Assembly (NCBI GenBank): GCA_020081605.1
Contig: JAHREC010000019.1
Location: 1,240,001-1,304,000, forward strand
Length of the DNA: 64,000 nucleotides
Reading direction: 5' to 3'
Source of the DNA: Albifimbria verrucaria
Taxonomy: Eukaryota > Ascomycota > Sordariomycetes > Hypocreales > Stachybotryaceae
This document shows positions 1-10,686 of this stretch, one piece after another; within the stretch, counting starts at the first letter, position 1, and every line of letters begins with the position of its first letter. The notes beneath the pieces are model-generated. The model was not told the DNA's origin. It worked only from the letters and a program-made list of their open reading frames with translations, and ran no database searches. The position numbers and the translations under genes were made by a program.

Positions 1-1862
1 GTGCAGACGTCGCGGACTTTGGCCGCTGGAGAAAATGATCGAGAATGCCCGTCCAGCACATCAGTTGCGCCTGACTGAGCCTGTCTCGCTGGCGCCATAG
101 GGGTTGGGGCCATGTCACAAGGGTGCTCACGGGTGAAAATGTCGGCGTGGGCGCACCAGGGGGAGCGGATGCACTGCTGTTGGTGGGTTGAAGAGGTTCA
201 GCAGTGTGGCTGTGGTTGGTGGAGCATGAAGATGATTTGGGTGGTGGATGTTGATCTGATGAAGACTTGGCTGCGGAAACGTACTGGGTGGTCCGCACAG
301 GGAAACCGACTCCAGCTCGAGCTTTTCCAACGATGACAATGCCATCTGTCTCAAGGTATGCACGAGAACGTGAGGAGAAGACCAGCAGTTCTTCAAGGAT
401 AGATGCCTGACGTGAGGAAGGCTGAGCAGCTGCTCGGGGTCCTCTTTGATGAACGCAGGCATTACCATGAGGTCTGGAGATTCGACAATGGGAGCGGGCA
501 GAACGAATGAGTTTCGCTGATACGCGCTTGGTGCGAATTCGCCGCCGCATATCCATTCGAAGTGCACGCTCTCGATGTTAGTTCGAGGCCCAATATACCA
601 ATTGAGTAGTTTAAAGACCTTGCCCACAGCTTCCACCGGTGATATGGAGCTGTCATCAATGGCTCCAAGATCAGACTTGAAAATCCGTCTCCAGTCTGCC
701 AAAACACCGAGCGACACATTCTTCAGCGAAGTAAGGCTCATCCAAAGCTCCCTACGGCATATTATGTGAAGATGACTGCTCGGGATTTTGGCAATAGTTA
801 AGGTGGTGAGATTGGTGAAGCAACCTTCGGCTGCATTATCAATTAGACCAATAACGTATGATTGAATCATTGCGCGGTGAGCCCACTCCAGCTCCAAGAG
901 CAATTCTTTTTGTGCTCGAGTCAAGTTAGCTGGTATAAGAGGGTAACGGTTGGCCTCTCGCTGAGGCGATGATTCTCCTGCAGCGTTTTGTGAAAAGATA
1001 CTCTTCGTTCATAACCGCTAATGATGGCAGACCGCTCATCGAAGTCAAGATTTTCTAGGCTGGCGCCTTCGGCATCTAGCATGAGGCCAATAGCTTCGTC
1101 CATCTGGACGTCTTCCGTATAACCGGCTTCGGAGAACATTGCCTCGAGGATCTTGCGCTTGCAGTTTGCCGGACTGCAAGCTGAACCCCGTCTATCTCGT
1201 CTGGTGACTTCATTAAAATCAGCCACGGTGATTATCGGACGGGCCGCGTTTCTACCGCCACGTTGATCTTCACGCCAATTCCGCGTAGCAAATACAGGCT
1301 GATTCCAACCGACAACTCGACTGGGTCTGCCCTGGTCGGGACCGAGAAGGTAGCCGAGACCGGCATCACAACAGAGACCAAGGTTGTTTACATTAGTGAG
1401 ATAGCGAAGAGCCTCCTTCATTCCCTGATACTCGTCGGCTGTTTGCTCAATGCCCTCCAGATCAGTATATCGATGATAGGTCTCATGAGGCCAACGGTAG
1501 ACACCCCAGAAAGCGGGAACGGCTTTCTGAAGGGGTTTGATGGGAGGGTATGCGAGCGACTCCTCGTCAATCTCGAGTGACAGAGCAAAGCGTCGAATGT
1601 GTGGGCCAAAAGACTCGAATATACGCATGCCATTAGAGAAGAGATTGGAGGTTGAACACCTGAGATTGCCATCCTCGTCTCTCGTCAGGTTGCCGTAGAG
1701 CTCGGACCTGAAGGGGACGACGACATTGCGAAAGTATTGACCGGAGACCTTGTCCTCGAACTCGCGACATACGAGGCGGAGGGTCTTAACCTCGGCCCGT
1801 GTCAGGTAAGAAGTGATGATCTCGAAGATCTCGACGGGAATCTCAGACATGGGCCACGACAC
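1..1862 (-). CDS. F-box domain protein (3' end beyond the window)
   Basis: Likely substrate-recognition subunit of an SCF ubiquitin ligase. The N-terminus (IPVEIFEIITSYL, then KTLRLVCREFEDK) is a typical fungal F-box, followed by a helical and leucine-rich region without a named domain. ATG is at 1862; an in-frame ATG at 1850 begins right at the F-box and is an equally good start. No intron is needed. Two single-base frame changes are seen. One is near 952-956, where the frame moves to the one reading LTRAQKELLLELEWAHRA. The other lies somewhere between 190 and 315: after LEKLELESVSL the frame first open in the track ends in a proline-rich tail at 127, while the next frame stays open to base 1 and reads QRDRLSQAQLMCWTGILDHF, like the C-terminal part of related F-box proteins. 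I therefore infer that the gene continues past the left edge. Target unknown. Confidence 0.75.
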
Positions 1863-2776
1863 TGGACTGGAAATTAGCCCCAGTCGCTGGACTAGGATGG
1901 TAGGAGGATGGCGATGATGATGATGGAAACAGCGGGGGCAGATTGATTACTTACCCGGAACAAGACCCTGTGGCTGCCTACCAAGGCTCTCGTCATGTGG
2001 GGATGAAGGTTTAGTGGAAAGCATGTTCCTGTCAAAGATGGGCCAGCCTAGCAACCTTAGCAACTTTGGTTGATTCCGAGTTGACCAAGGCATTTGGCTG
2101 GCGAGTGAGAAGAGAGGACGGGAGGGGCACAGAGAAGGGGAGGAGAAGGAGAAGGGAAACGGCCGATAGTTCAAGGAAAGGACTGGAAAGGAGTCGCAAA
2201 TGACAAAAAGTAGGATGCCGATCAAAGGCGCAGCTCAGCGTCTCACTGAGTGAATGTCTCGGGGACCAGTGAGAGGACAGCGGCGTGTGCTACGAAGCAC
2301 GACGAGTCGTGTCCTGGGATGTGAGGGAGAGACAAGGTAAACAGGTGCCGAAACCCGCGTGCTGGAATGCAGGTTCCGAAGGGACCTCTGGGGAAGTGAG
2401 GCGAAAGTCGAATGTTGCTATCCGATCGGTCGTGCAGCAGGGCGCGCGAGGGTGCGGGGATCAAGCCGGATGAAGACGAGAGGTCGCATAGGGAGGGCTA
2501 GCGACGGACGAAGCCAAGGAGCAAGGCGTAGGACGGAAGACAGGAAAGGAAGATAAAGGAACGAAATGCATCAATCAATCAGCCAATTAATCGGTACAAG
2601 GCGGCGGACTATCTGCAATAAACACGCAGACCAAGACAATCATAAGGAAGAAGGAAAGAAAATAAGTTGAAGATGCAATGGTCTCGGCCGATCAAATGTT
2701 TCGGTCGGCTGTGGGCAGGTGCTGTAGGTGCAAGGCCAGCGACTTCAAGGTGCTCCTTCCGGGGTCGAGCGCTGCA

Positions 2777-2912
2777 GGGTACCACCTAGTAGGGTACCAC
2801 CTAGCAGGTACCCCAAGTCTCTGTGCTAGCCATGTAGGAGGTAGGTACCTACCTACTGCATGTACTGCATGTATTGCACGTACTGCACGGTACTGCATGT
2901 ACTGACTGCACG
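2777..2912. repeat. Short tandem repeats (GGTACCACCTAG; TACTGCATG)
   Basis: Two adjacent imperfect arrays: GGTACCACCTAG-like units at about 2777-2815, then units close to TACTGCATG / TACTGCACG at about 2852-2912. Seen directly. They contain no open frame of note. Confidence 0.7.
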
Positions 2913-3295
2913 GGCACGGACACAGGCATGGCCAGGTGCAGCAGTCGAAACACGCACTACCTGTTACAGCGACGGGTACAGGCACAGGTATCGGTACTGC
3001 CCTGCGGGACGCGGGTGCTGCACTGCCAAGGTATGCCGTTACCTTAATGTTAACTAAGGCTTGATCTGTCCCGATCCAGCAAGGAGCGTGTGGGCAACGT
3101 GGCCTCAGGCCAGGCTGTGATCCGCCCCAGCTCTTAAAAAGTGCCGTATCTGGTCATGACAGACAACGCCCATCGTGATACCTTCCTTCTTACCAAGGCA
3201 GGGAGCACTCCGATGTGCGCCCGTACCACCACCATCGTCATCATAACCTCAAGCCACCTTCGGCTGACCTGGAGTCCCAAGCCAACTAGCTGAGG

Positions 3296-3400
3296 CAGGT
3301 ACTAAGGTAGGGAACTACCTTGCCTTGGTACTAACCTAAGGTACCTTACCTTAGGTACCTACCTCGGCACCAAGTACCTACCCACCTACATATTACTGTA
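3296..3400. repeat. GGTACC/ACCTTACC palindrome-rich patch
   Basis: Many overlapping copies of AAGGTA, GGTACC and TACCTACC on both strands, forming short inverted repeats (for example CTAAGGTACCTTACCTTAGG at about 3336-3355). Such patches are common in promoters of hypocrealean fungi; function unknown. Confidence 0.6.
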
Positions 3401-5212
3401 CCGAGCTCGACTAATAAGCTATTCTCGCGTTGCCCACCCGTCTTGTCTCCTCCTCCCTTCCACAGCATAGCCGCTAGCAGACTATTTGCAACGGCCCAGA
3501 ACGGTCGACCCATGCAAATGCAAAATAGTCTGCCCAGTTTCTATACACGCGCTGCATCGACGTGCTTGGGCAGCTACACATGCATGGCCCTATCGCTCAA
3601 TAGCGCGTGTTGCCTTCCGCTTGGACAATCGACCCCTCTCCCTCTCATTGACGGATTGCCTCGTCGCGACGATTAGTCGGGCACCACTATCCAGCTTTCC
3701 CGTGGAAGCTGAGGGTCCAGCTCCGGGGCTCCACAGATCGCGAGCAGTTAGCTGGCTGTCAATGACAGGGGGCCAAGCGTCCGTCGATCCCTGCAGGTAA
3801 GACCTCGTCTCAGTCCAAATACCTTGACATGCACTACTATTTTCAAGCACTGGCTCGCCCGCATCTGAATCACAGCATGGCCGTTTGATCTGTGTTCAGC
3901 CCTGCACCCGTGTGCATTTGGAACCTGCCGGGTTTGTCCCAAATCTTTGTTGGAGATTCAGCGTCCCGGCCGCGGAACTAACATAGACCACGAGCCGTCT
4001 TCTAGTTCGAAATGCTGGGCTTATGCACCCTGGCCTGGCCTGTTTCCGGTGTGGCACTTCCATTCGGCACGACCGAAGAATGGCGTGTTTGATCGACAGC
4101 ATATCATCGACGGCAGAGCAAACGCCGCCTCTCTCGCCTTGCCGTGTTGGCTGACGCACGGGAGCAGAGCCGAGGTTTGAAAGCATGGTCCTTTTCCTCT
4201 TCAAGTAGGAATTCCTGATCTCATTGGTCTATCTATAGAAGTTTCGGATGGCATCATCATTTTGCACTGCACTCACACTGCCCTTGTCTTTCGTCTGAAC
4301 ATTGCCGTAGTATGCACATCCTGATGATCAGCAGCCATGTTACCTCGTCTCCTCGTAGCTATCCACGTGGGGATTCCTTGTCCGAGCCATGGGTGCTGCG
4401 CATTTTGCATATTTCCGCCGATATCCGTCGGCATGATGCGAAAATATTGATTGTGCCGCAGAGTCATGCCGATCTATAGTGCTTGGCTGGTAGAAAGTGC
4501 CGATGAAGGGACGACGGGTTGGCAAGGGTCCGTGGGCATACATCGTGAACCAAACATTACGGACCGCGTCCGAGATGACACCGATTTGCTGTCCACACCC
4601 TGGTATAGCTTGTCCAAGAAACGTTACCGATCAAGGGAATCCTAAACGATGCGTTAATATACTCTTGGCCCGAAATTTACCGTATTGTTCCGTCCTCTAA
4701 GGCGGGTTCTCAAAGGAAGCAGACCATATGCTGAGCTTGTAGAAGCCTTCAAGATCGTGGGAAAATGCCCTCTTGGCTCCTATCCCACATTTAATTAGTA
4801 TTATTTACTACTCCTAGCAGTATAGCTGGGTTCCTAATTCTGTTTCTTCAAACTCGTCTATCTTTACCATGTCTTGATTATTACATGTTTTCTCCGCAAG
4901 TCCTGTCTCTCACACTTGGTGTCCGAAATATTGCCTATTTTGGCGGGCTACCAACACAATATTACTACATGTGCTCCACAATGATCCCGAGTCATCTGCC
5001 AAGGTACGCTACACGGATCCTTCACAATTTGGAAACGACGCAATACGAATAATAACCATGCAATACTAGTAGATATAACTATTTAACCGTCGAGCCATGA
5101 TATAATCTTAGGCCGTATTAACGCCGAGACAAAAAATAATGGAAACGGGGAGCGCTCCGTCGCCCCGCTGTTCAATACTACTTGCTATTACCTCCTTCGA
5201 CCCTCGGTCAAC

Positions 5213-6120
5213 TCAGCCTTGCCAGAACCAATATCTGTTGAGGATTATTAGCAGGGTTTCGAAAACAATTCGTCGATGGGTCAACTTACAGTGCAGCGTA
5301 ATCAACCTGGAATGATGCACGTTGTCCTTTACACGTCGCGGGGCGCTGCCTCCGGCCGTTGTCAGACGGTAAACCGACTTGACATTGTCTGTTGTGCCTT
5401 CGACGGCACCGAGAAGGAGCCAGGGCACAGCTTTTTCACTGGCTTGGCCCGCTGCCGCGGACGCTGGTGCGGGCACGGCCTCTTGCTTCTTGCATGCGAC
5501 CTTGCCGTAGCCACGCTCAGGGTTGGGAATGTCCAGGTCGAAGAAAGCCGTGGTCTTGTCACTGAAGTAGTGCACCCCGACGCGGCCATGGGACCCTTGT
5601 TACCCAGCATGCGCTGTGTGTCAATGACATTGAAGTGGATGGCGGTGCCAGGGAGGTGGTTTAGCACGTCAGGGTACAAAGCCGCCATGCAGCTCACGTT
5701 GAAGAGGACGGCAACGGCGCCGGCGGCTACAGGCACGGCGGTTGAGTTGTTGAGGTCACAAGTGTAGTTTTGCGTGCCACGGCCAAGGGCGACGTGCCGT
5801 AGCTTGAGGCCAGCTGGAGGAGGGAGTTGCTCAGACCCTGGTTATGCTGTTAGTCGATGTGTTCTTGACGTATCGCATTCAACTGCGTAGGCTCTTTTAG
5901 GACTCACCTGCGGGCATTTGTGCCTTTGACAGATCACATACGGGAGCCTGGCCAGCGGTCTTGGCTGCCTGGACCTTGTCGGCCAGCAGGTTGAAGTAGT
6001 CTGATAGCCGGGACATGGCATCTGTGACATCTGTCTTGGGTGTAATGTCCAGCTTGGGACCAGCGGGGCTGCCATGGCCACGGCCGCCATGGCGGGTAGT
6101 AGGAATGATGAGAACCGCAT
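5213..6120 (-). CDS. Secreted DUF3455 family protein
   Basis: Small secreted protein, 261 residues when the frame is followed through three breaks. It starts at 6120 with a cleavable signal peptide (MRFSSFLLPAMAAVAMAA). The body carries DUF3455 hallmarks in order: LRHVALGRGTQNYTC, VPVAAGAVAVLFNVSC, VHYFSDKTTAFFDL, VPWLLLGAVEG, RLTTAGGSAP and a YWFW end. Exons are 6120-5908, 5837-5290 and 5234-5213, with introns of 70 and 55 nt (GTGAGT..CAG, GTAAGT..CAG). Frame changes lie at about 6065-6068, 5575-5584 and 5340-5343, each next to a run of four C or G, and each looks like one missing base. Exon sum 783 plus 3 is divisible by 3. The family is widespread in fungi and often annotated malate dehydrogenase by old transfer; there is no dehydrogenase motif here and no proven biochemical role. 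Confidence 0.85.
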
Positions 6121-7850
6121 GATGTATGAGCTGTTCTTGTGACGAGGTAGGTGGGTAGGGTATATAGATTGTGTGATGGAATTACTCGGGCACAGACTAA
6201 AATGTTGTCAAGTCCAATGCCAGAATAACAAGACGGGGTCGTTAAATAAGGATAAGAGTCGTGATAATACGAAACGGAGATGAGAGAGGTAGGAAACAAG
6301 GAAACTAGGAAATAAGGAAACAAGGAAAGAAAACAGAAGAGAAAACGAAACACAAAGACCGGCAAGGGTCTGATATACCAGGAATGCCGGAGGTTGAGGA
6401 TCTTGACCTTCTGTGCAACAAAAGGGCGGATGGGACAGCAGGGCGAAACACAGGCTCTCTATATACACAGGCGCCATTTGGGCCAAGAAGGACTCGATCA
6501 TCTGCAGCAAACATTTCCGGGATGCCACGCCATGGGCGGTTCGGTGGGCGGCAAGGAAGGGGTCTGCACATCCACATGCGCTGCAACGGTGGCATGGAGA
6601 CGAGCCATTGGTCTCCGGCCGGACCCTGGCAAGCGGCAAGCCCATGGGTGTTTATGTGAATGATCTGGAGTAGAGAAGAGGGAAGAATTTCTATTCAAGG
6701 TATGTTGAGAATAAGAATGGTTTCGTTCAACCCATCTACTATTCTTCAAGCCTAGGTATAGTCTTACCAACCGTTCTTACACCCGTCTTGAGCAAGACGA
6801 ATATCCAGGAACAACAGAAAGCAATGAGGACAGGACGAGAGCCCCGGACAAGACACGAGCGCTGGGTTGGGTAGGACATGGGACCCAGGCAACGAAGCCG
6901 CTTGCCGTGTTGCCGCTGGGAGCTGTCCCGCGAGCGACGCCGACATCCAATCGCTGGACAGACGACTGCCGCCCAAGAGGAGACAGACGAGAGCCATGAT
7001 TCGTCGGCGGGACGTGGCCTTGGTCGAATGGGTGGGCTGCGACAGGGGTCTGTGGGCGTGAGACGTGCAGATGCCAATGCTCGCAGGCGCTCATGGTCTT
7101 CAGTGCTGCATGGGCATGAGGAAGAGGGCTTCTCCTCGGAGGAGGCTCACGCTGCAATTTCCAATGGACAGAGCAAGATGATCGTCGTTAGAGAACATGG
7201 CAAACCTGTGCCAAGCACGTCCATAGCAGACCAGTCCCCATCACCACCAACCAGCTCTACCCTCTCCACCCCGATACCCGTCGCTGCAGAACATGCCCAG
7301 ATCCACCACCCAACCACCATGCCGTCCCCAGATGCTACCATGCCAACCGTCCCCTCCTCCCTCCCTCCTCACTGGCCGAGCTCCCAAGGGACCCAGCTTG
7401 CATGAGCGGCTACGCAGCAACCTGTAAATAACACAGGGCTTCCCATTGGCCCGTGGATCGGTCGTCGTGGGCGGCCGGCGCTTACGGATCGGTCTGGGTC
7501 CGCAGCTAGATTGACTTAGTTCCCGTAGGCTACGGCCAGAATAGAAACATGTCAAAACGTGCCGAGGGCGGCACTTGTGCAGGCAATTGGACGCCTGACC
7601 ACGGTCAACCGCTGGCGTCGCACGCCGTCCGTCTCCAGCATAGCATATTATTGTCAAATATCGGTAGGCAAGGTAGTAAGTAAGGTAGTAATACACAAGT
7701 ACAGCATCATTGTGGCGGCCAATGAGACCCCATGACAAGATTGACGCGTGCCCATTTCAACGCCGCGCATTTCCCATGTAATCAATATGTCAAAGTATCC
7801 AGAAAACATGGTTGCATCCAGCACGTCCGTCGTCGCAATCGTCATCATCG
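6121..7850. other. Intergenic region, no gene recognised
   Basis: About 1.7 kb between the DUF3455 start and the CASP stop codon. It should include the promoter of the DUF3455 gene; an A-rich tract with repeated AAGGAAAC/AAGGAAATA words lies at about 6295-6350. Open frames overlap on both strands without recognisable content. Confidence 0.55.
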
Positions 7851-10179
7851 TCACTGGCCATCGAATCCATCCTCCCTCCACTTCCCATGGTCTGTCCCTC
7901 CCGCCAGTGGCCCGTCAGCTGATCCCAGCGCCCCTCCTGCCGCCGCCGCTGCCGCCGATGACCCGAAGTTGCTCGCGTGCTTCTCAAAGTCCGATGAGCC
8001 AAGCCAGTACAGCGACAGGAACACCAGGATGTGGAGCGCCAGGCAGTACGCTGCGAAGAGGTTCCTGCTCGTCCGCGAGGCTAGCACCATCCTCGTCACC
8101 GAGTACACCACCCTCTCAGGGAAGCTCATGCGCCGGTACGCTCTGGCTGATTCCCTACCTCGGAATGCGGCGAACGGCGAGATGTTGGACTCGTAGGCCT
8201 TGCGGTATCGATCCAACGCGATGCCCGGGTTGCCTGTCTCACCGATAGATACTGTCGAGGGGTTAGGGTTTGACGCGTACGCCGACGATGATGACGCTGT
8301 TGCTCCTGATCGGTTGTACGTCGACACATATCGTGTCTTCTCGTACAGGTTCAGGTTATCCTTTGCAAAGCCGCCACTTCCTGCCGCAGCTGCTGCACGG
8401 TCCGGTGGCTCTCGGAGAGGTCCTTCTCGAGCTCGGCGTTCTTCTTCTTGAAGCGGTCACGTTGAGCCGTAACCATGGGCAGGATACCAGAACCACCGCC
8501 GACGGGTTCTCTGTCACCAAATGTGGACCTGGGATCCATGCCACTGATGATAGACGACGTCGGCGAGAAGCGACCCTTGTTGCGGCTGGCCGACTTCGTG
8601 ACGTATGTGGGTGCAATAGATGCAGTGCTGGGGAACACGTGAGCACCTTCTGTCTGCATCTCTTCCAAGTCGCTCTCGAGCTTCTCGTTGAGCGCTCTGG
8701 ACTTCTCCAACTCCGCATTGGTCCTCGACAGCTCTTCTTGAAGGTTCTCCAACCGGGTCTGGAGATCTTGGTGCGAGACCCGGAGAATCGTGAGCTCGTC
8801 ACTGAGTTTCTTGTTCCTCGTCAACAACAGCTTCTCAAGCGTGTCACCCTTGGCGGCATCGGTGCCTTCCAGCTGCTCCCGCACATCGTCATCATCGCCG
8901 GTAGAGAACTCGATGCTCTTGAGAACCTCAAGCTCCTGCTTAACATCTTCGTAGTCGCTCCATTTCTGAACCTTTGCCTTGAGTGACTCTTTTTCTTCCT
9001 TGAGCATAGCAACCTCTCTCTCCATAGAGCGTAGCTTCGTATCCAGATCTCGTTTCAGTGCTTCTTTCTCAACCCTTGACGCATCAAGCTTGCGGATAAG
9101 GGACGAGTTTTCGGATCTCATGCGCATGTAACCAGGATCGTCTTCTAGCAACTTCTCGGGTTGTGCTGGCGCTGAGGACTTGGCCTGAGCTAGCTCCAGC
9201 CTCATCTGCTCGTTGCGTGCCTCCACCTCAGCGAGTCGAGCACTTGTTCGGTCGAGGTCCGAATGAAGCATCTCAAGCTCGGCGCTGGACACGTGGGCGC
9301 GCTGGCCATCCACGTCCTCGCGGCTCTTCCCCAGGCGTTGATTGACCTCGTCGCTGGCCTTCATCTCACTCAGGAGACGCTCTTGGTTTTCAACCTTCTC
9401 TTCCAAGCTTCGCTCCTTGGCCTCCCAGTTGTCCTTCTTTTCTTCCAGCACAGCGGTCCATGATGACTCGACTTCCTTGACCCGGGTCTCAAGGGTTTCC
9501 TCAAGTTCCCTTCGTGCGGCTCGCTCGGTCTGTAGTCTGGACTCGGTATCCTCCAACTGGGCCGTGAGTTTGGTGACGCTGGTTTGCAGGTGTTTGTTCT
9601 CCTCGGTAAGTCTAGGTAGCGTGTCCTCTGACACTAGCATAGAATCGACGGAGGCTTCGAGAAGTGGATACGGGTCGGGCACTTCGGAGAGAGCCGAATA
9701 GGCTTGCAGAAAGGCAGAATTGACGGACTTGGAGTGGTTGGTCAAGAGGTCGATGAAGGTTTGGTATGCTGGGGATGGGATTAGCCTTTGCGAGATGGCC
9801 ACCTACCGCTGTGCCCGGCCTAGCAGCTAGATGTTGGACGAACCTTTGAGCAAACCCTTGACCTCGGTCAGCTTAGTCGCATCGTCGAGCTTGCGAAAGT
9901 CCTTTGTCTTCTGGGCCAAGTCCTTGCGCTGGACAGTCGAGTCGCGCTGGTAAGCCACAATCTCCGAAGCTGTGTTGTCGAGGTTGGACGTCAGGGTGGT
10001 CAGGTCGAGGTCTAGCAGCAGCAATTAGCACCGGTGGGTTGCAGGTAGCACGGAGAGGTGCGCATACTCCTCCATACCGAAATGGCATGTTGGAATTTGT
10101 TGCCAGTGTCAATGGCAGGTTCATTGCTGGACTGGTGGTCCGCCTGCGCGGCAGTGATAGCTTCAACCGAGTCGGCCAT
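7851..10179 (-). CDS. CASP/Coy1-type golgin
   Basis: Golgi membrane tether: a long coiled coil anchored by one C-terminal membrane segment, orthologous to human CASP and yeast Coy1, which act in intra-Golgi retrograde traffic. Length 732 residues after one frame correction. Exons 10179-10068, 10011-9844 and 9768-7851 (introns 56 and 75 nt) join the conserved N-terminus (NTASEIVAYQRDSTVQRKDL) to AYQTFIDLLTNHSKSVNSAF. Residues of about 150-550 are heptad-rich coiled coil. Near the end, LYEKTRYVSTYN is the conserved CASP motif, followed by the SPFAAFRGRE segment and a membrane helix at about 664-684 (LFAAYCLALHILVFLSLYWL). One frame change at 8362-8364, in an A run (minus strand) before LYEKTRY, looks like a lost A. 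Exon sum 2198 plus 1 is divisible by 3. Confidence 0.92.
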
Positions 10180-10682
10180 GGTCGCTTGCCAGCCACGACC
10201 TGTCTATATGTTTGCTGGGCGTGTGAAAGTCATCCGAAAGCCAAAGGTCACGGCGGGAACGCTGAAGGGCAACGACGCTGTCGACGGTTGTTGGACGAAA
10301 GAATAAAGTATGTAGCAGCCAGGGATCTGTGTCTTGGAGAACGTGTTCCGAATCCAGCCCGTATCCACAGGCAAGCGTGGCCGGGATAGGGATAGGTAGG
10401 TTGGTGCTCTGTACAGGAGAGGGCAGTCCAATAGGAGGGCCTGCTAGGAGCTGTTCTCGACGCCACAGGGGCTTCTGTTGCGCCCCACCTCAGCCTCGTC
10501 AGCTCCGTCATATCTCACATCTCGCTGCCAGCTCCAGCTCCAGCACCAGCCCCAGATCTATCTGCCTAGCTCTATCAAGCCAACACCAGCTTGCCTCCCC
10601 AGAGGCTACCTACAGCCCACGCCAGCCCGACACGGAACCATGAACCCTCGCGCCGGATGATGCTGTACAACTGGAAGCCGCC
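10180..10682. promoter_or_regulatory. Shared divergent promoter, CASP and Vps3
   Basis: A 503-base gap between the two divergent start codons, so both promoters and 5' leaders must lie here. A CT/CCAG-rich tract at about 10515-10560 (plus strand) is the only compositional feature seen. Both flanking genes serve endomembrane traffic, so shared expression is plausible but not shown. Confidence 0.5.
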
Positions 10683-10686
10683 ATGA
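10640..10686 (+). promoter_or_regulatory. Two short upstream ORFs before Vps3
   Basis: An ATG at 10640 opens a six-codon frame ending TGA at 10658-10660. A second ATG at 10657 overlaps that stop and opens a nine-codon frame whose stop (10684-10686) overlaps the Vps3 start codon (10683-10685) as ATGA. Seen directly in the sequence; whether they lie in the mRNA depends on the transcription start, and a missing base here would change the picture. Confidence 0.35.

Larger units (their letters stand above)
1863..5212. other. Intergenic region, no gene recognised
   Basis: About 3.3 kb between the F-box start and the end of the DUF3455 gene. All open frames are short and show no domain or codon pattern I recognise. 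It holds two GGTACC-rich repeat patches (listed separately) and, from roughly 4780 to 5150, an AT-rich stretch unlike its surroundings that could be a decayed mobile element. The first few hundred bases upstream of 1862 should contain the F-box promoter and 5' leader. Confidence 0.6.
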
